A stretch of 64,000 bases of DNA from Dendrolimus kikuchii (Eukaryota > Arthropoda > Insecta > Lepidoptera > Lasiocampidae), in contig CM034401.1 in the NCBI GenBank assembly GCA_019925095.2, forward strand, positions 3,627,838-3,691,837. Direction: 5' to 3'. Shown here one piece after another: positions 1 through 10,451 of the stretch; positions within the stretch are counted from its first letter, which is position 1; every line of letters starts with the position of its first letter. The notes under the pieces were generated by a model that was given only the letters and a program-made list of their open reading frames with translations, was not told the DNA's origin and did no database searches. Made by a program: the position numbers and the translations under genes.

Positions 1-228
1 ACCGAAGTTGCTACAAATGCGCTGCTGCTCTCTTAGGGGAGACTGGAACCTGGTCACTAATGCCGGAACACAACTCAAGGTTGTTTTGGCGACATACTTT
101 AGACCAGGGGTGGTAGCCATCCAGTCGGGCAAGTGCCCTACCACCTGGCTGTGGGTTGTTAAGTCGCCTCTTACGACAGGCCACCCGGCCGCAGGAAATT
201 TTATTCTTTCTCCGTTCCTGCACAGAAT
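1..228 (-). repeat. Rep-A copy, cut by window start
   Basis: The segment matches, with few changes, other copies at 3.8, 17.1, 37.8 and 52.6 kb. Its 5' end (CCGTTCCTGCAC read on +) is kept and its 3' part lies outside the window. Open frames on both strands recur in other copies because the copies are similar, and they are not evidence of a gene. Confidence 0.85.
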
Positions 229-454
229 ACAACATTTGTTAAAAAGTTCCATATTCTATTACGATTGGAAACGTTTGTGGGATAACGAGACGAAAGTTAA
301 ACTTTACATTTAGTTTTAAAGTGTCTACTTTTGTTTTTTTTCAGAAATCAAATGTATCTAATTATAAATAAACGAAGTTATAAATAAATTAAACTATACA
401 ATAAATTAAACTAAAAATAAACTATATATACAAACTAAAATTAAAGTATAAAAT

Positions 455-605
455 CTAGTTCTAGACCGCTGTCAGTCGGAAACGTGCCCAAAAGACTGGC
501 CACATTGCCTCTCTGAATAGCAATGCTGATGCGTTCGAGGTATAAACCAGTCTTTTGGTCACGTGAGACATCCACCAGACGTTTGACTATGTCCCGATAA
601 AGCTT
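455..605 (-). repeat. Rep-K fragment
   Basis: This is the reverse complement of the Rep-K core also seen at 1.1, 25.7, 29.4, 56.0 and 57.8 kb (core words GCCAGCGTTTTGGGAACG and GCGATTTGGGA, here inverted and diverged). It is probably a non-LTR retroelement 3' end; the family identity is not known to me. Confidence 0.55.
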
Positions 606-1094
606 GTTTTAAAGTATTGTATTACTCATAATCTTAGAACTATGCTGGTTGAATCTGAAGCGATAATTTTTCACATCCATCACAAATAGATGCAAAAAAA
701 CAAAGGCTAGCAATTTTAATTGCTTTATAAAACCAAGAAACGAATTATTCAAAAGTTTCCCCATAAGAAACCTTTCACAAGCCATTAATGCCGATACCCC
801 GACCCCCTAAAGAGTTGGAAACACGAAATGGAATTACGCACTCCCCTAAAAGTCGCCATTACGGTTTTAAGTAATAATTTCTTACGCAGTTCAATACTTT
901 ACAGTTTCCTGTAAATCATATTTGACTGTTTCGTAACGGAAATAGCAATAATAGGGTAGTTCATAATTAAATTAAACTTTTCATCTTTTATAACAAAACG
1001 CCAAAGACGTATAGATTTTGTACAACTTCGTAACTAAACGATTCAGATGGCGTTTTATTTGTTAGTCAATCAGATATTAAAATCATTTTATCAA
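606..1094. other. AT-rich unassigned DNA
   Basis: No repeat shared with the rest of the window, no coding frame and no strong inverted repeat is visible here. Confidence 0.6.
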
Positions 1095-1260
1095 GATCTT
1101 TCAAGGCGATTGAAAAAAGTCTGGCCTATATTGGGCACAGGATTAGCGTTGCCATACAACGTGGGAATGCCGCCAGCATTTCGGGAACGCTCCCCACCGA
1201 CAGCGATCTGGGCATTTAATTTTTTTTTGTAGTGTAGTCTAATTTTTAAAATATTATAGT
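1095..1260 (+). repeat. Rep-K copy
   Basis: It carries the core GCGTTGCCATACAACGTGG, then CCAGCATTTCGGGAACG, then CGACAGCGATCTGGG, in the same order as the copies at 25.7 and 29.4 kb. The 61-codon frame across it is a by-product of the repeat. Confidence 0.6.
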
Positions 1261-1325
1261 TTCTAAGTTAGTTTAATTTTTCATAAAACTTAAATTTCTT
1301 TTCTCAGAATATTTTTAGCAAGAAG

Positions 1326-1612
1326 CTTCGAAGTCGTGATAGCGCACTCGTCCGAAACTCCAAGGGCGCGGGTTTGAATCCTGACCCGATACATGCACCA
1401 CTTAGGCAGTTTTCTGACCTAATGTGCATATTGTTACAATTACCACGTGCTAAAAACGGTGAAGGATAACATCGTAATGAAACATTGCACATCGAGATAA
1501 CCGATGTGTCAAACCCATCAGCCGCCTTGGAGAAACGATAGACTGTCCGTTCCTCAATAGTGGGAGGCCCGAGCCCAGCAGTGAGACGTTTATAAGCTGC
1601 TTTTTTATATAT
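1326..1612 (+). repeat. SINE-J, tRNA-derived SINE
   Basis: The head has a B-box-like GGGTTTGAATCC about 45 bases after an A-box-like stretch (GTGATAGCGCACTCG), as in a tRNA-derived pol III promoter. The body contains CAGTTTTCTGACCTAA, TTGTTACAATTACCACGTG and CATCGAGATAACCGATGTG, all shared with copies at 3.4, 16.9 and 19.2 kb. It ends near GTGAGACGTTTATAAGCTGC. Confidence 0.75.
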
Positions 1613-1844
1613 TATATTATAATATTTAGAAAGTAAGATAAGAGCATCGAATTTTAGCCTCCGCTCTTTTATGCGAAATTATATTTTGACTTTATTGTAA
1701 CATAAAATACTTAAAATATAGGGCTAATAACAGTTTTTTTTATTTAATTTTACAGAACAAACTAATTTCGTGCAAGCAACATTAACATAATAATAAGTAG
1801 ATGTATATACGAGTTAATAGATACATACTAAAACATCACAATAC

Positions 1845-2094
1845 ACAGCCTCCGTGGTTGAGCGAGCTAAGCTTTTGTCAGCTTACCTCACTGTAACACA
1901 GAGGGTCCGGGTTCGATTCCTGATATAGTAAATTTAGGAAACGAATTTTCTCCGTTATTTACTATGAGCTAGGTGTCTGGGATCGGCCCCAGAGTCCGTT
2001 GGATGTTACCCATAACACAAGTGTAACTTGCTTAATTTGGGGATTACAATATGTGTGTTTGTTTTTGCCCATTAATATTATTATTATTATTATA
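1845..2094 (+). repeat. SINE-B, tRNA-derived SINE, near full length
   Basis: A tRNA-like head (CTCCGTGGTTGAGCGAGC, A-box region) is followed by an exact B-box match GGTTCGATTCC. The body has TATAGTAAATTTAGGAAACG, TCTGGGATCGGCCCCAGAG and AACTTGCTTAATTTGGGGAT, then a (TTA)n tail. Further copies lie at 5.8, 12.3, 14.3, 15.4, 18.1, 47.3 and 48.6 kb. The anticodon region has no tRNA fold, so this is a retroposon and not a tRNA gene. Confidence 0.88.
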
Positions 2095-2127
2095 AAGAAA
2101 TATCGCTTAAACATACATACAAATTTT

Positions 2128-2449
2128 ATCCGTGCAGGAACGGAGAAAGAATACAATTTCCTGCGGCCGGGCGGCCTGTCGTAAGAGGCGACTAAACAAC
2201 CCACAGCCAGGTGGTAGGGCATTTGCCCGACTGGATGGCTACCACCCCTGGTCTCAAGTATGTCGCTATAAAATAACCTTGAGTTGTGTTCCGGCATTAG
2301 TGACCAGGTTCCAGTCTCCCTTAAGAGGGCAGCAGCGCATTTGTAGCACCTCTGGTGTTGGAAATGTCCATAGGCTATGGTAACCGCTTTCCATCAAGTG
2401 GGCCATCTGCCTGTCTGCTGAACTCCTGCAATAAAAAAAATAAAAAAAT
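2128..2449 (+). repeat. Rep-A, full-length copy
   Basis: It runs from ATCCGTGCAGGAACGG to CTCCTGCAATAAAAAAAA. The AATAAA followed directly by an A-run gives the sense strand of a retroposed element. The shared 5' end across many copies suggests a defined short unit more than random 5' truncation of a LINE. Confidence 0.88.
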
Positions 2450-2990
2450 ACAGAGTAATTTTTTTTTTTAATTTACCTGCATTATTAAAATTAATTTAAA
2501 ATTACATTAAATTTTATTTATCAAGACTGAGCCGACTGACTGAGCATCTGAACTGAACGTGTTCTGTTCTTTGAAAAGAAAATCGACGATTCGCTTTATA
2601 GCTGCAATCAAAGAAACAACTAAGCAATGAATGTAACCATAATTTAAGTTGCCGATCCGGCCCTTAATGCGAAAGTTGTTCAAGATTGCTACAAACTTGT
2701 TAATTTGGTTTTCGGTCCCAATTTTATGTTTCTTTAATTCTTTTTTACGTTTGACTATCTTTTGTTAATTTGTAGGAAACAGTTCTTTTAATAGTGTCCA
2801 TATAATTTAAGCAAACAATCAATATCTTTATTTGCAAGAATGTAGTTTATACAGGTGTTATGCAATTGTAGATGGACAGTACATTCTACCTCATAGTGGG
2901 GTACAAAATGAACTGAAAATTAAAATTATAATAAAATAAAAATTCTAATTTACATAAATATTACAATTTAAAAAAAGTCAATTTTTGGTA
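2450..2990. other. AT-rich unassigned DNA
   Basis: Nothing recognisable is seen apart from A/T runs and short chance frames. Confidence 0.6.
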
Positions 2991-3011
2991 ATATATATAT
3001 ATATATATATT
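2991..3011. repeat. (AT)n microsatellite
   Basis: About ten AT units abut the truncated Rep-A copy that follows, and ATATATAT recurs on its far side at 3241. This suggests Rep-A landed in an AT-repeat. Confidence 0.85.
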
Positions 3012-3240
3012 TATGGCAGGAGTTCAGCAGACAGGCAGACGGCCCACTTGATGGAAAGCGGTTACCATCGCCTATGGACATTTGCAACATCAAAGGTGCT
3101 AGAAATGCGGTGCTGCCCTCTTAAGGGAGACTGGAACCTGGTCACTAATGCCGGAATACAACACAAGGTTGTTATGGCGGCGTACTCTGGACCAGGGGTG
3201 GTCGCCATCCAGCCGAGCAAATACCCTACCACCTGGCTGC
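3011..3240 (-). repeat. Rep-A, 5'-truncated copy
   Basis: It matches Rep-A from the 3' end (GGCAGGAGTTCAGCAGACAG on +) to ACCACCTGGCTGC, where it stops about 75 bp short of the usual 5' end. Confidence 0.82.
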
Positions 3241-3435
3241 ATATATATAAGCAGTTAATGTCAAGAGAAAAAATAAAAAATAGATTACTAAGATTTACCA
3301 TATAGATAATAACGACAAGCACTTTTTTTAAAGAAATTCATCTACAAAATAGAAGCACTACTTGATCAGCTACTTTTTTAAGACTACAGTAAATTTTCTT
3401 GAGAATACGTTTAAGGGTACCAAGCTTATAATATA

Positions 3436-3728
3436 ATAATATCAGCCTATAAATGTCCCACTGCTGTCCTCGGGCCTTCCATTATAGGAGGAATGGACAG
3501 TATACCCTTCACGCTTGTCCAAGGCGGATTGACAGGTTTGACACATCGGTTATCTCGATGTGCAGGTTGCATCACGATGTTTTCCTTCACCGTTATTAGC
3601 ACGTGGTAATTGTAACAATATGCACATTAGATCAGAAAACTGACTAAGTTGTGCATGCGTTCCAGTCAGGATTGAACCCGCTCCCTTTGAGTGTGGGACG
3701 CGTGCGCTAGCCATTACGCTACTACGAC
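3436..3728 (-). repeat. SINE-J copy
   Basis: Reverse complement of the SINE-J plan. Its B-box reads GGTTCAATCCTG on the minus strand, with the head TAGCGTAATGGCTAGCGCAC before it. Shared body words include ATCGGTTATCTCGATGTG and GTGGTAATTGTAACAATATG. This head is closer to a tRNA than that of the copy at 1.3 kb. Confidence 0.78.
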
Positions 3729-3790
3729 TATACTAAGCTTATATATATCAAAATGCAAAACAACAATACATTTTTGTGACAAGATAATTT

Positions 3791-4102
3791 TTATTTTTTA
3801 TTGCAGGAGATCAGCAGACAGGCAGACGGCCCACTTGATGGAAAGCGGTTACCATCGCCTATGGGCATTTGCAACACCGAACGTGCTACAAATGCGCTGC
3901 TGCTCTCTTAAGGGAGACTGGAACCTGGTCACTAATGCCGGAACACAACTCAAGGGTGTTATGGCGACATACTTTAGACCAGGGGTGGTAGCCATCCAGT
4001 CGGGCAAATGCCCTACCACCTGGCTGTGGGTTGTTAAATCGCCTCTTACGACAGGCCGCCCGGCCGCAGGAAATTACATTCTTTCTCCGTTCCTGCACGG
4101 AT
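3791..4102 (-). repeat. Rep-A, full-length copy
   Basis: The whole element is present, ending CCTGCACGGAT on the plus strand. The 137-codon plus-strand frame and 76-codon minus-strand frame across it recur in other copies and are not supported as genes. Confidence 0.88.
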
Positions 4103-4199
4103 AGATAGGATACCAATAATTCAATTACTTACAAATTAAATTACACTATAAAATAAAAAATTAAGAACTACTTACTATAAACATGTTTACGGGTAAAAA

Positions 4200-4360
4200 A
4201 TGTGTACCAGATCGCTGTCTTTTGGGAGCATTCCCTAAATGACCACATTCCCTAAATGACCACATTTCCAGTTGGCCTAAATACAGACCTGCCCTCTGGT
4301 TACGCGAGACTTCTTTCAATCGCATTGAAAGATCTCGATACAGTGGATAATGCCGAATGC
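4200..4360 (-). repeat. Rep-K fragment with tandem duplication
   Basis: Inverted Rep-K core. A 17-bp unit (ATTCCCTAAATGACCAC) is exactly duplicated in tandem at 4230-4263, so the copy has gained a local duplication since insertion. Confidence 0.55.
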
Positions 4361-4932
4361 TGCTTGAGTAGCGAACTGCACCGAGCCTTGCCTACAACCA
4401 AGTATGAAGGCTGGACTATAGGGTAGGGGAGAGACTACAGGGAAGTCATAAACTATAGAATAGGCCTATGTAGCATTCAATTTACTCATCATCCATCAGC
4501 TGCAGTTGCTACTTAGTAAAATTCATCTTAAACCATTGTGTTTATTAATGAAGTTCCTAACAAATTGGCAGGATCGTAATTAAAGCGACCGCCTAATTGA
4601 AGCAACATTGTAATCATTACCATCAATAAACATTTCTACAAAACAAGCAGGCTGTCAAATAAATCCTGCACATATTTTAATGGTTCCATGCATTCGAGGT
4701 TTTTATTGGCAATATAAAATCCAGCCAACTCTTGGACAAAGTCTAAACTATAAAATAAATCTAGTATATTATCGTCGACAATAAAGAGTCGCCGGTATGC
4801 TATCACCGATTCCCACGCAACTTTAGAAGTTAAGGGGTTGAAGTCATGCTAAGTGTGAATTTTATTATATTCGCCCTCTTATGAAATAGTATTAATATTT
4901 TCAAAAAAAAAATAGTTAAAAGGATTATAGAT
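4361..4932. other. Unassigned DNA
   Basis: No repeat family of this window and no credible coding frame is visible. Confidence 0.55.
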
Positions 4933-5270
4933 AATATTTTCTTAAGTTTTCGCGACTTGTATACATAATAAAACTACGTTTTAACGGTTTTAAGCGCGGT
5001 AATTTTATTTGATTTTGGTTTTTCCGACGTTTCGGCCACTTTTCAGTGGCCGTGATCACGGAAGACAAAGATGTCAAGTGTCAACGAATATTGTTAAAGT
5101 TTTATTTAGCCTACCGTCAACTTGTTAATTTTAATTATTTAATTTTAATTTTGTTTATGGTTATTATTTACTCTATGGTGATCACGGCCACTGAAAAGTG
5201 GCCGAAACGTCGGAAAAACCAAAATCAAATAAAATTACCGCGCTTAAAACCGTTAAAACGTAGTTATATT
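4933..5270. mobile_element. Rep-I element with perfect 88-bp inverted arms
   Basis: Bases 4972-5059 are the exact reverse complement of 5178-5265. Each arm carries the hairpin CGGCCACT-TTTC-AGTGGCCG and the palindrome CCGTGATCACGG or part of it. The middle 118 bp is AT-rich and noncoding. A 12-bp direct repeat, AGGATTATAGAT, flanks it at 4921-4932 and 5271-5282. Related pieces lie at 27.0, 32.2 and 39.6 kb; the last is a single arm with its own 14-bp duplication. Variable-length ends in either orientation with long target duplications fit a Penelope-like retroelement better than a cut-and-paste MITE, but no protein is present. Confidence 0.75.
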
Positions 5271-5284
5271 AGGATTATAGATTA

Positions 5285-5640
5285 TTAAAAAAAATGTGTG
5301 TGTGTGTGCAGTTCACACGCAGTAGAAGTGAAACAAAGTGTGACAAGGGGTGGGAGGGATTCTAAATTTCGTGACGTCACATTTCATATATTCTATATCG
5401 TTATAATATATTTAAACTTTAAAACACGAAATTTGAAGCATTAACGAAAAACTTCAAAACATTTCCAACTTTATCTGTATGATCATAGTGTTTAAATTAT
5501 TAAATATAATGTATTCTATCTCGTTCTCCCGCAGGCTTAGTCCTATAGATTTATCTGTTTCTCTCTTTTTAGTGTCGCTTTTTTTTCATCGAGTCTCATA
5601 TCATCACGATTCTAAAGAAGTTTCACTTCAAAAATAAAAA
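5285..5640 (+). repeat. Rep-F element
   Basis: It starts with an A-run and a (TG)n tract, then CAGTTCACACGCAGTAG, and ends TCTAAAGAAGTTTCACTTC plus an A-rich tail. GAAGTGAAAC near the start is inverted as GTTTCACTTC at the end, a 10-bp inverted repeat. Other copies are at 10.5, 13.4, 36.2 and 62.0 kb. A CRE-like TGACGTCA lies at 5372-5379. Confidence 0.75.
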
Positions 5641-5750
5641 ATGTTATTTTATGTCCCTGTTACACCTGGGATAATGTTAGTAACTGTGGCCAAATAGGTC
5701 TTGTTTATAGCGTTAACAAATAATGCCGTTAATGATTAGCTCTACATTAG

Positions 5751-5848
5751 AGTCTGGGATCGGCCCCAAAGTAGTCCCTTGTATACTAATAACATAAGCG
5801 TATCTTGCTTAACTTGGGGATATACAATATATGTGTTTATCTGTTGAT
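5751..5848 (+). repeat. SINE-B, 3' fragment
   Basis: Only the body after the tRNA-like head remains: GTCTGGGATCGGCCCC, then CTTGCTTAACTTGGGGATA and TATGTGTTTATCTG. The tail is degraded. Confidence 0.8.
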
Positions 5849-6640
5849 TTCAAAGTGTAGAATATATATACCTACATAATAATTTCTCTGTCAACGTTTA
5901 ACATGTTTAACAATGTGGCATGTCAAGTAACGTATTAAACCCTTGGGTACATCGGTGTGATACTCACTGACACTTGCGTTATACCAGACGCAGTAGAAGC
6001 ATTACAAATCATATCTAGAATAAAATATATATTAAAAAAATATCTAAAATATTGGGGTTTGCTCGCAACGGCCCAGGGTCTAAATTACCGGTTAGGATTC
6101 CAAAGAGAGGGTCCTTCTCACAATTCGAGTCGTGTCCAGAAGTGCTGCATGCTAGATATGGCCCTTCATCCACCAGCCTATCGAGAGCCCCTCTAGGTAA
6201 CGATTGAGGCTCTTCACTGTACGACCTTACTGTCACTAACAACCATTTGGAAAAAGCTAGGTTTTAACATATTAACTGATAGATTAATCCAATAAGACTT
6301 GACTTGAAGCACTCTTGAAACTTGACAAGTCTCTTTCGTCACCCTAGTGTTGTTCACTGCTGGACGAAGGCAGTCCCAAATTTGTAACACTTGTACTGGT
6401 TCTCTGATATCATCAACTAGATTGCACTGGCGACCTTGAGCAACTTGTCGGTCTACCGGGCTGCAAGTACGTCCTACACTACGTTTCTTTCAGACGCGGT
6501 GTCCACTCCAGGACTCGATATATTAGTCCAATAGTGAATTGAAGAGTTGACGGGCCAATGTGAATCAGTCCACTTTAAAGCCTTAATAATGGCAACAAAA
6601 TTATATATTCAAAAGTTGTGGTGGTAAAGCATGGGGCTAC
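5849..6640. other. Unassigned, mixed composition
   Basis: AT-rich DNA with more GC-rich stretches at 6050-6240 and 6350-6520. The phrase CACTGCTGGACGAAGGC near 6356 resembles a phrase common in insect LINE 3' regions, so part of this may be a degraded LINE tail. No frame is convincing. Confidence 0.4.
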
Positions 6641-6649
6641 GTGGTCCGA

Positions 6650-6830
6650 GTTACAATGCAAATTGCCACGGGGGTGCCTTTGCCCTCTGTGCGACTGGCA
6701 AAGATGGCCGCCGTAATGGCGAAATGAAATTATTAAGCATTGTCTTGTGAAATCGGCCGCTCGACACCTGAGACTTGCAACAAATAGTGTGGATACACCC
6801 GAATCGCAACAAATATCTCACCTTATTTAA
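6650..6830. other. Locally GC-rich single-copy stretch
   Basis: It contains AAGATGGCCGCCGTAATGG, which includes the CCAT-containing core AAGATGGCCGCC of Pho/YY1-type sites on one strand. The 60-codon minus frame has no recognisable features. Function unknown. Confidence 0.3.
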
Positions 6831-7706
6831 CACCTTTAGAATTCGGTATATTATTCTGAGATATTTAGTATTTAGTTACTATTAATGATGTTACATTTTT
6901 TTATAATAAGTGAGGAGTATATATTATGTATGTATATTGAAGTTAGTTTCAATAATTGTGAAAGTGATCTAGAAGATATCTCCGACGGCGACAAGACCTC
7001 TTATAGTATGATTTATATATGCAATAAAGAACATTCATTCGTTCACGTCAATTTTATTTATTTATAAATATAGAATCATTTCATAGATAAAAATGTGCTG
7101 TTATCCTAAAAGTAGCTATCTATTGTTTTTTTCTAGTAATCAATAAATAAAGAAAACTTTTTATTGCATACATTTGTGTATATTACATTAAGAATAGCTT
7201 GCTATCATTTCGTCGCTTCTGCTCGTGTTTTGTGTCAGCATTTTCTATAGTTGATGTTCCACTAGAAATCTTCAATATTTTCAAAGTCTATGTTCAGTTT
7301 TTCAAGATCATGAATTTTTTTTTCGAGAATTCAGATACAGACTAAAATATTGTAAATTACTCAAAACCAGCAGTTCTAGTAGAAAACTAGTTCCAGGATT
7401 GCCTATTTTCGAGTTATGTACATATACCCTTTTAAGCGAACAATAGCCATAAACTATTGAATATTATTTTACAAAGTAGGCAATAAGTAATAATGTACAT
7501 TTTACGAGACATTAAAGGCATAAGGATGTACAATGTACATTTTTCAAGTACATCCACCCATTTCTAACGTCAAGACGTTACTTACGACCCTCAACTGAAA
7601 AGCTTTGTATTAAAATTTAAATCTACTTTGCAAACTGTATTTTATACACGTGCTATTGCAATTTTGATCGTTCATAAAGCTCGAAATATGGTAGGGATGG
7701 GCGATA

Positions 7707-7745
7707 GTTTAGTTATCGATATGCCATCGATGTCGATATTCGATT
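7707..7745. promoter_or_regulatory. Cluster of CGATA/ATCGAT motifs
   Basis: Four CGAT-containing motifs (GCGATAG, TTATCGATAT, CATCGATG, GTCGATA) occur within 40 bp. In insects such motifs are bound by BEAF-32 (CGATA) and DREF (TATCGATA). Binding here is inference only. Similar clusters lie near 8.75 and 40.45 kb. Confidence 0.3.
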
Positions 7746-7817
7746 ATTATTGTGTTTTTATGTATAAACTTGTAACAGCTGCACTGGCGGTATATATTAC
7801 GATTTTTAAAAATATTT

Positions 7818-7925
7818 ATGTGTGGAAGAAATCGCCATAGGTTATAAGACCGCCAACTGTACTTGAATATTAATGTTCTTGATTTTATGTACTATTTTTG
7901 TAAAATGAAGTATATTCAATATGTA
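7818..7925 (+). repeat. LINE-M 3' UTR fragment
   Basis: The phrase GTGGAAGAAATCGCCATAGG followed by TATAAGACCGCC is the LINE-M 3' UTR signature found also at 32.4, 33.98, 35.97 and 43.74 kb. No coding part remains. Confidence 0.6.
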
Positions 7926-8396
7926 TAATATACACAAAAGTTATTTTTTTTTTTGTGATTTTGTTTTTTTGTTTTTCCACGGACAACAAGATACCAATAA
8001 AAATATAACAATACAAAATACCGGTGCTTCCTCCCTGGGGAACGTATTATTAATAGAACACTTTCGGCATAACAATAATCACCACAGGCTCTTTTACGTA
8101 ATAATCTGCCGTTAAATTCTTTTATTTTGTATGTATGTTTCACACCTTCAAGACTTATTTATGTTCTTATTCCAATATGCGGTTTTATAAAACAAACGTT
8201 CGTAACTATATTGAACTATCGATTACAATATTAATGAACTATATTCAAATCAATCAATATTACTTTTACTACTACCCATTGACTTTGATGACCTAGAAAC
8301 CTCAGTATTGTACTTATAGTCTTAAAAGATTATAGGTAGAATACAATATAAGTTAAGTTTCCGTCACTTTACTACTTTATAGTTATTCTATACTAA

Positions 8397-8700
8397 TATT
8401 ATAAAGAGCAAGGATTTGTATTTTTGTAACGAATAAACTCGCAAACTACTGGATCGATTTACAAAAATTCTTTCACGATTAGAATGCTACATTAACCCAG
8501 ATAAATATAAGCTATATTTATTGCTAGAAAAAATTAGAGATCCCTACTAAAACTTGAATAATATAACCCAAGGTATAACAAAAATTGGTATTTGAGTGGG
8601 TCCGGGGATGGTTTAGATTCACAATTATACCCGGTAGGTAGCGTTGGAATTGGGTTATAGATTTTTATTATTTCAAGGCAGGACAACGTCTGCCCTGAAA
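8397..8700 (+). mobile_element. Helitron-like nonautonomous element, diverged
   Basis: It begins TCTATACTAATATTATAAAG and contains ACCCGGTAGGTAGCG, then GGCAGGACAACGTCTGCC, the terminal hairpin region also present in the better-preserved elements at 24.0, 24.9 and 33.0 kb. The CTAG end is lost. Confidence 0.5.
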
Positions 8701-9224
8701 AAATGTTAGTGTATTTCATATCAATTTAAAAAAAAAAATTACGCCTCTCACTATCGATAGACTACTAAAATTATATCGACAAATCTACCGATACATTTTA
8801 ATTGTTCCCCAGCCCTCCATCTGCTATTATTGCGCGAATCCTTCGCGGTATTGGGTGCCACATAACCCCAACCATTGCTGTTAGTATTTCCACTAAGTCA
8901 CCCATGAATTTGGTATGCATAACGTTCATATATTATAGATGCTTTAATTACACGTTTGTGGTTCACTTATGGTTTCTCAGATGATGTTATTATTGTATAA
9001 CATCGCCATACCTCTAAGATATTTTAGTTTTGCTATTTATTATTATAAACAAATTCAGTTTTACAAGATTTTATTTAAATTATGATGAAGTATTTTTTAA
9101 TCATTTAAATAGTTCAATCATAATTTTATTTTCTTCCTAAACTAGTACACAAAATATCACCAATATCATCTTCTGATTAGAGCGCTTAAAGCGATTTTTA
9201 ATCTGGCCATTTTAAATCTTTCCT

Positions 9225-9474
9225 AGGAAAATTCCCGCGGGATTACCAGGATAAAAAGTAGGTTTAAGTCTAAGAATTATCTGTCGATCAGCGAAAACCA
9301 CATCGAAATCGGCCTAGTAGTTTTTACGTGAATCCCAAACCAGCAGACAAACAGACAAGAAATCTAAAAAAATGCATCGTGTTCTCCGTCGTTTATATAC
9401 CTAGTCTATTCAAGTTTTTTTTTAATAACCTTAATGTCAGACACGGCATGTTAAGAATTATATAATATTATAGA
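9225..9474 (-). mobile_element. Helitron-like element, 3'-incomplete
   Basis: It shares GATCAGCGAAAACCACATCG, AATCTAAAAAAATGCATCG and GACACGGCATG with the element at 57.9-58.3 kb. The minus-strand 5' boundary is the same in both (TC at 9474, next plus-strand base T). The CTAG end near 9.22 kb is not preserved. Confidence 0.6.
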
Positions 9475-9787
9475 TTTGTAAAATGAAATTCCTCCTTAAT
9501 CCAACGCATGCCCAGTTCGTGTTTTTAATTTCGTACAAAAAGAAACGCCGCGTCGGTGATCAATCAAAAATTCCCGCTCGTTTTTTTTCTATACATTATT
9601 GCAATACACTTTCGCCTCTCCGAAACCGCTGTGAATGTTTCTTTACAAATTTTGTTTGTATTAACAATTATTTTAATGAAATTTAATAAAACGCGGAAAC
9701 GCTATTTAGTAAACTATAGGTATATTTTGAAGTATTATCAGTGGTTCCCAAAGGTGGGACCTTATAACCATAAGAATAATTTCCAAT

Positions 9788-10412
9788 ATGCTGGAGCAAG
9801 TGAATGAGTTTGTATATCTTGGATGTGCTTTTAGCAGGGATGGAAGGTACACTGCTGATATAGAAAGAAGAGTGAATTTGGGGAATAGTGTGAATGGAGC
9901 CTTCTAAACTTCTAGGCGCTAAGAACCTCAGCCAGAAGGCCCGGCTTGCCATATACAACGCGGTGCTGGTACCCACGCTCACGTATGGAAGCGAGAGTTG
10001 GGTATGGAAGAGAGAGCATGAAAGTAGAAAATCTGTGGAGTGACGCTCGCGGACCGCGTTCGTAATACCGAAGTAAGAAAGAGAGTTGGTCTGAAAGAGA
10101 TTTTCAGGGTGAAGGTAAGGAAAGGAATGCTCCGGTGGTTCGGGCATGTGGAAAGAATGACTAAACAGATATACAATGCAAAAGTGGATGGATGCAGAAG
10201 TCGTGGAAGACCACGACACACCTTCCATGATCAAATTGATCGTGTACTAGCAGAAGGTGATGTCAGGAGCCTTAAGAACAGACGAACGGGCATGACAAGA
10301 GCTATAAATGTCAAAGAAGCAAGTGAGGTGTGTAAGAATAAGCCTGAATGGCGCTCTGTTGTTCGTGCCTACCCCGCAAGGGAACTGGCGTGAAGTTATG
10401 TATGTATGTATG
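9788..10412 (+). pseudogene. LINE-E reverse transcriptase C-terminal remnant
   Basis: This is the longest LINE-E copy. The translated pieces show the end of a non-LTR retrotransposon polymerase: FVYLGCAFSRDG, ending in a stop; after a frame change KARLAIYNAVLVPTLTYGSE then SWVWKREHESR; after more damage a 117-codon frame with RWFGHVERM, GRPRHTFHDQIDRVL and VVRAYPARELA. A (TATG)n tail follows. Non-LTR proteins of this type normally carry endonuclease and polymerase domains upstream, which are absent. The 183-codon minus-strand frame here is an antisense shadow. Confidence 0.85.
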
Positions 10413-10451
10413 TCCTTCATAAAGTGTTCTCCAGTTGTTATTTTGAATTAT

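Noticed and set aside
3691..4104. 137-codon plus-strand frame as a gene
   Set aside because: It lies across Rep-A; equivalent frames appear at 37.86 and 52.56 kb only because the copies are similar.
5178..5216. Canonical hammerhead ribozyme in Rep-I
   Set aside because: The GAAAC word follows a stem, but the required CUGANGA core is not found at the expected place.
4933..5270. Rep-I as an ordinary cut-and-paste MITE
   Set aside because: A 12-bp flanking repeat and a single-arm insertion with a 14-bp duplication at 39.6 kb do not fit transposase excision and reinsertion.
9683..10234. 183-codon minus-strand frame, the longest in the window
   Set aside because: It is antisense to a clear LINE-E polymerase remnant, and the same antisense frame recurs at 43.1-43.4 kb with the LINE.
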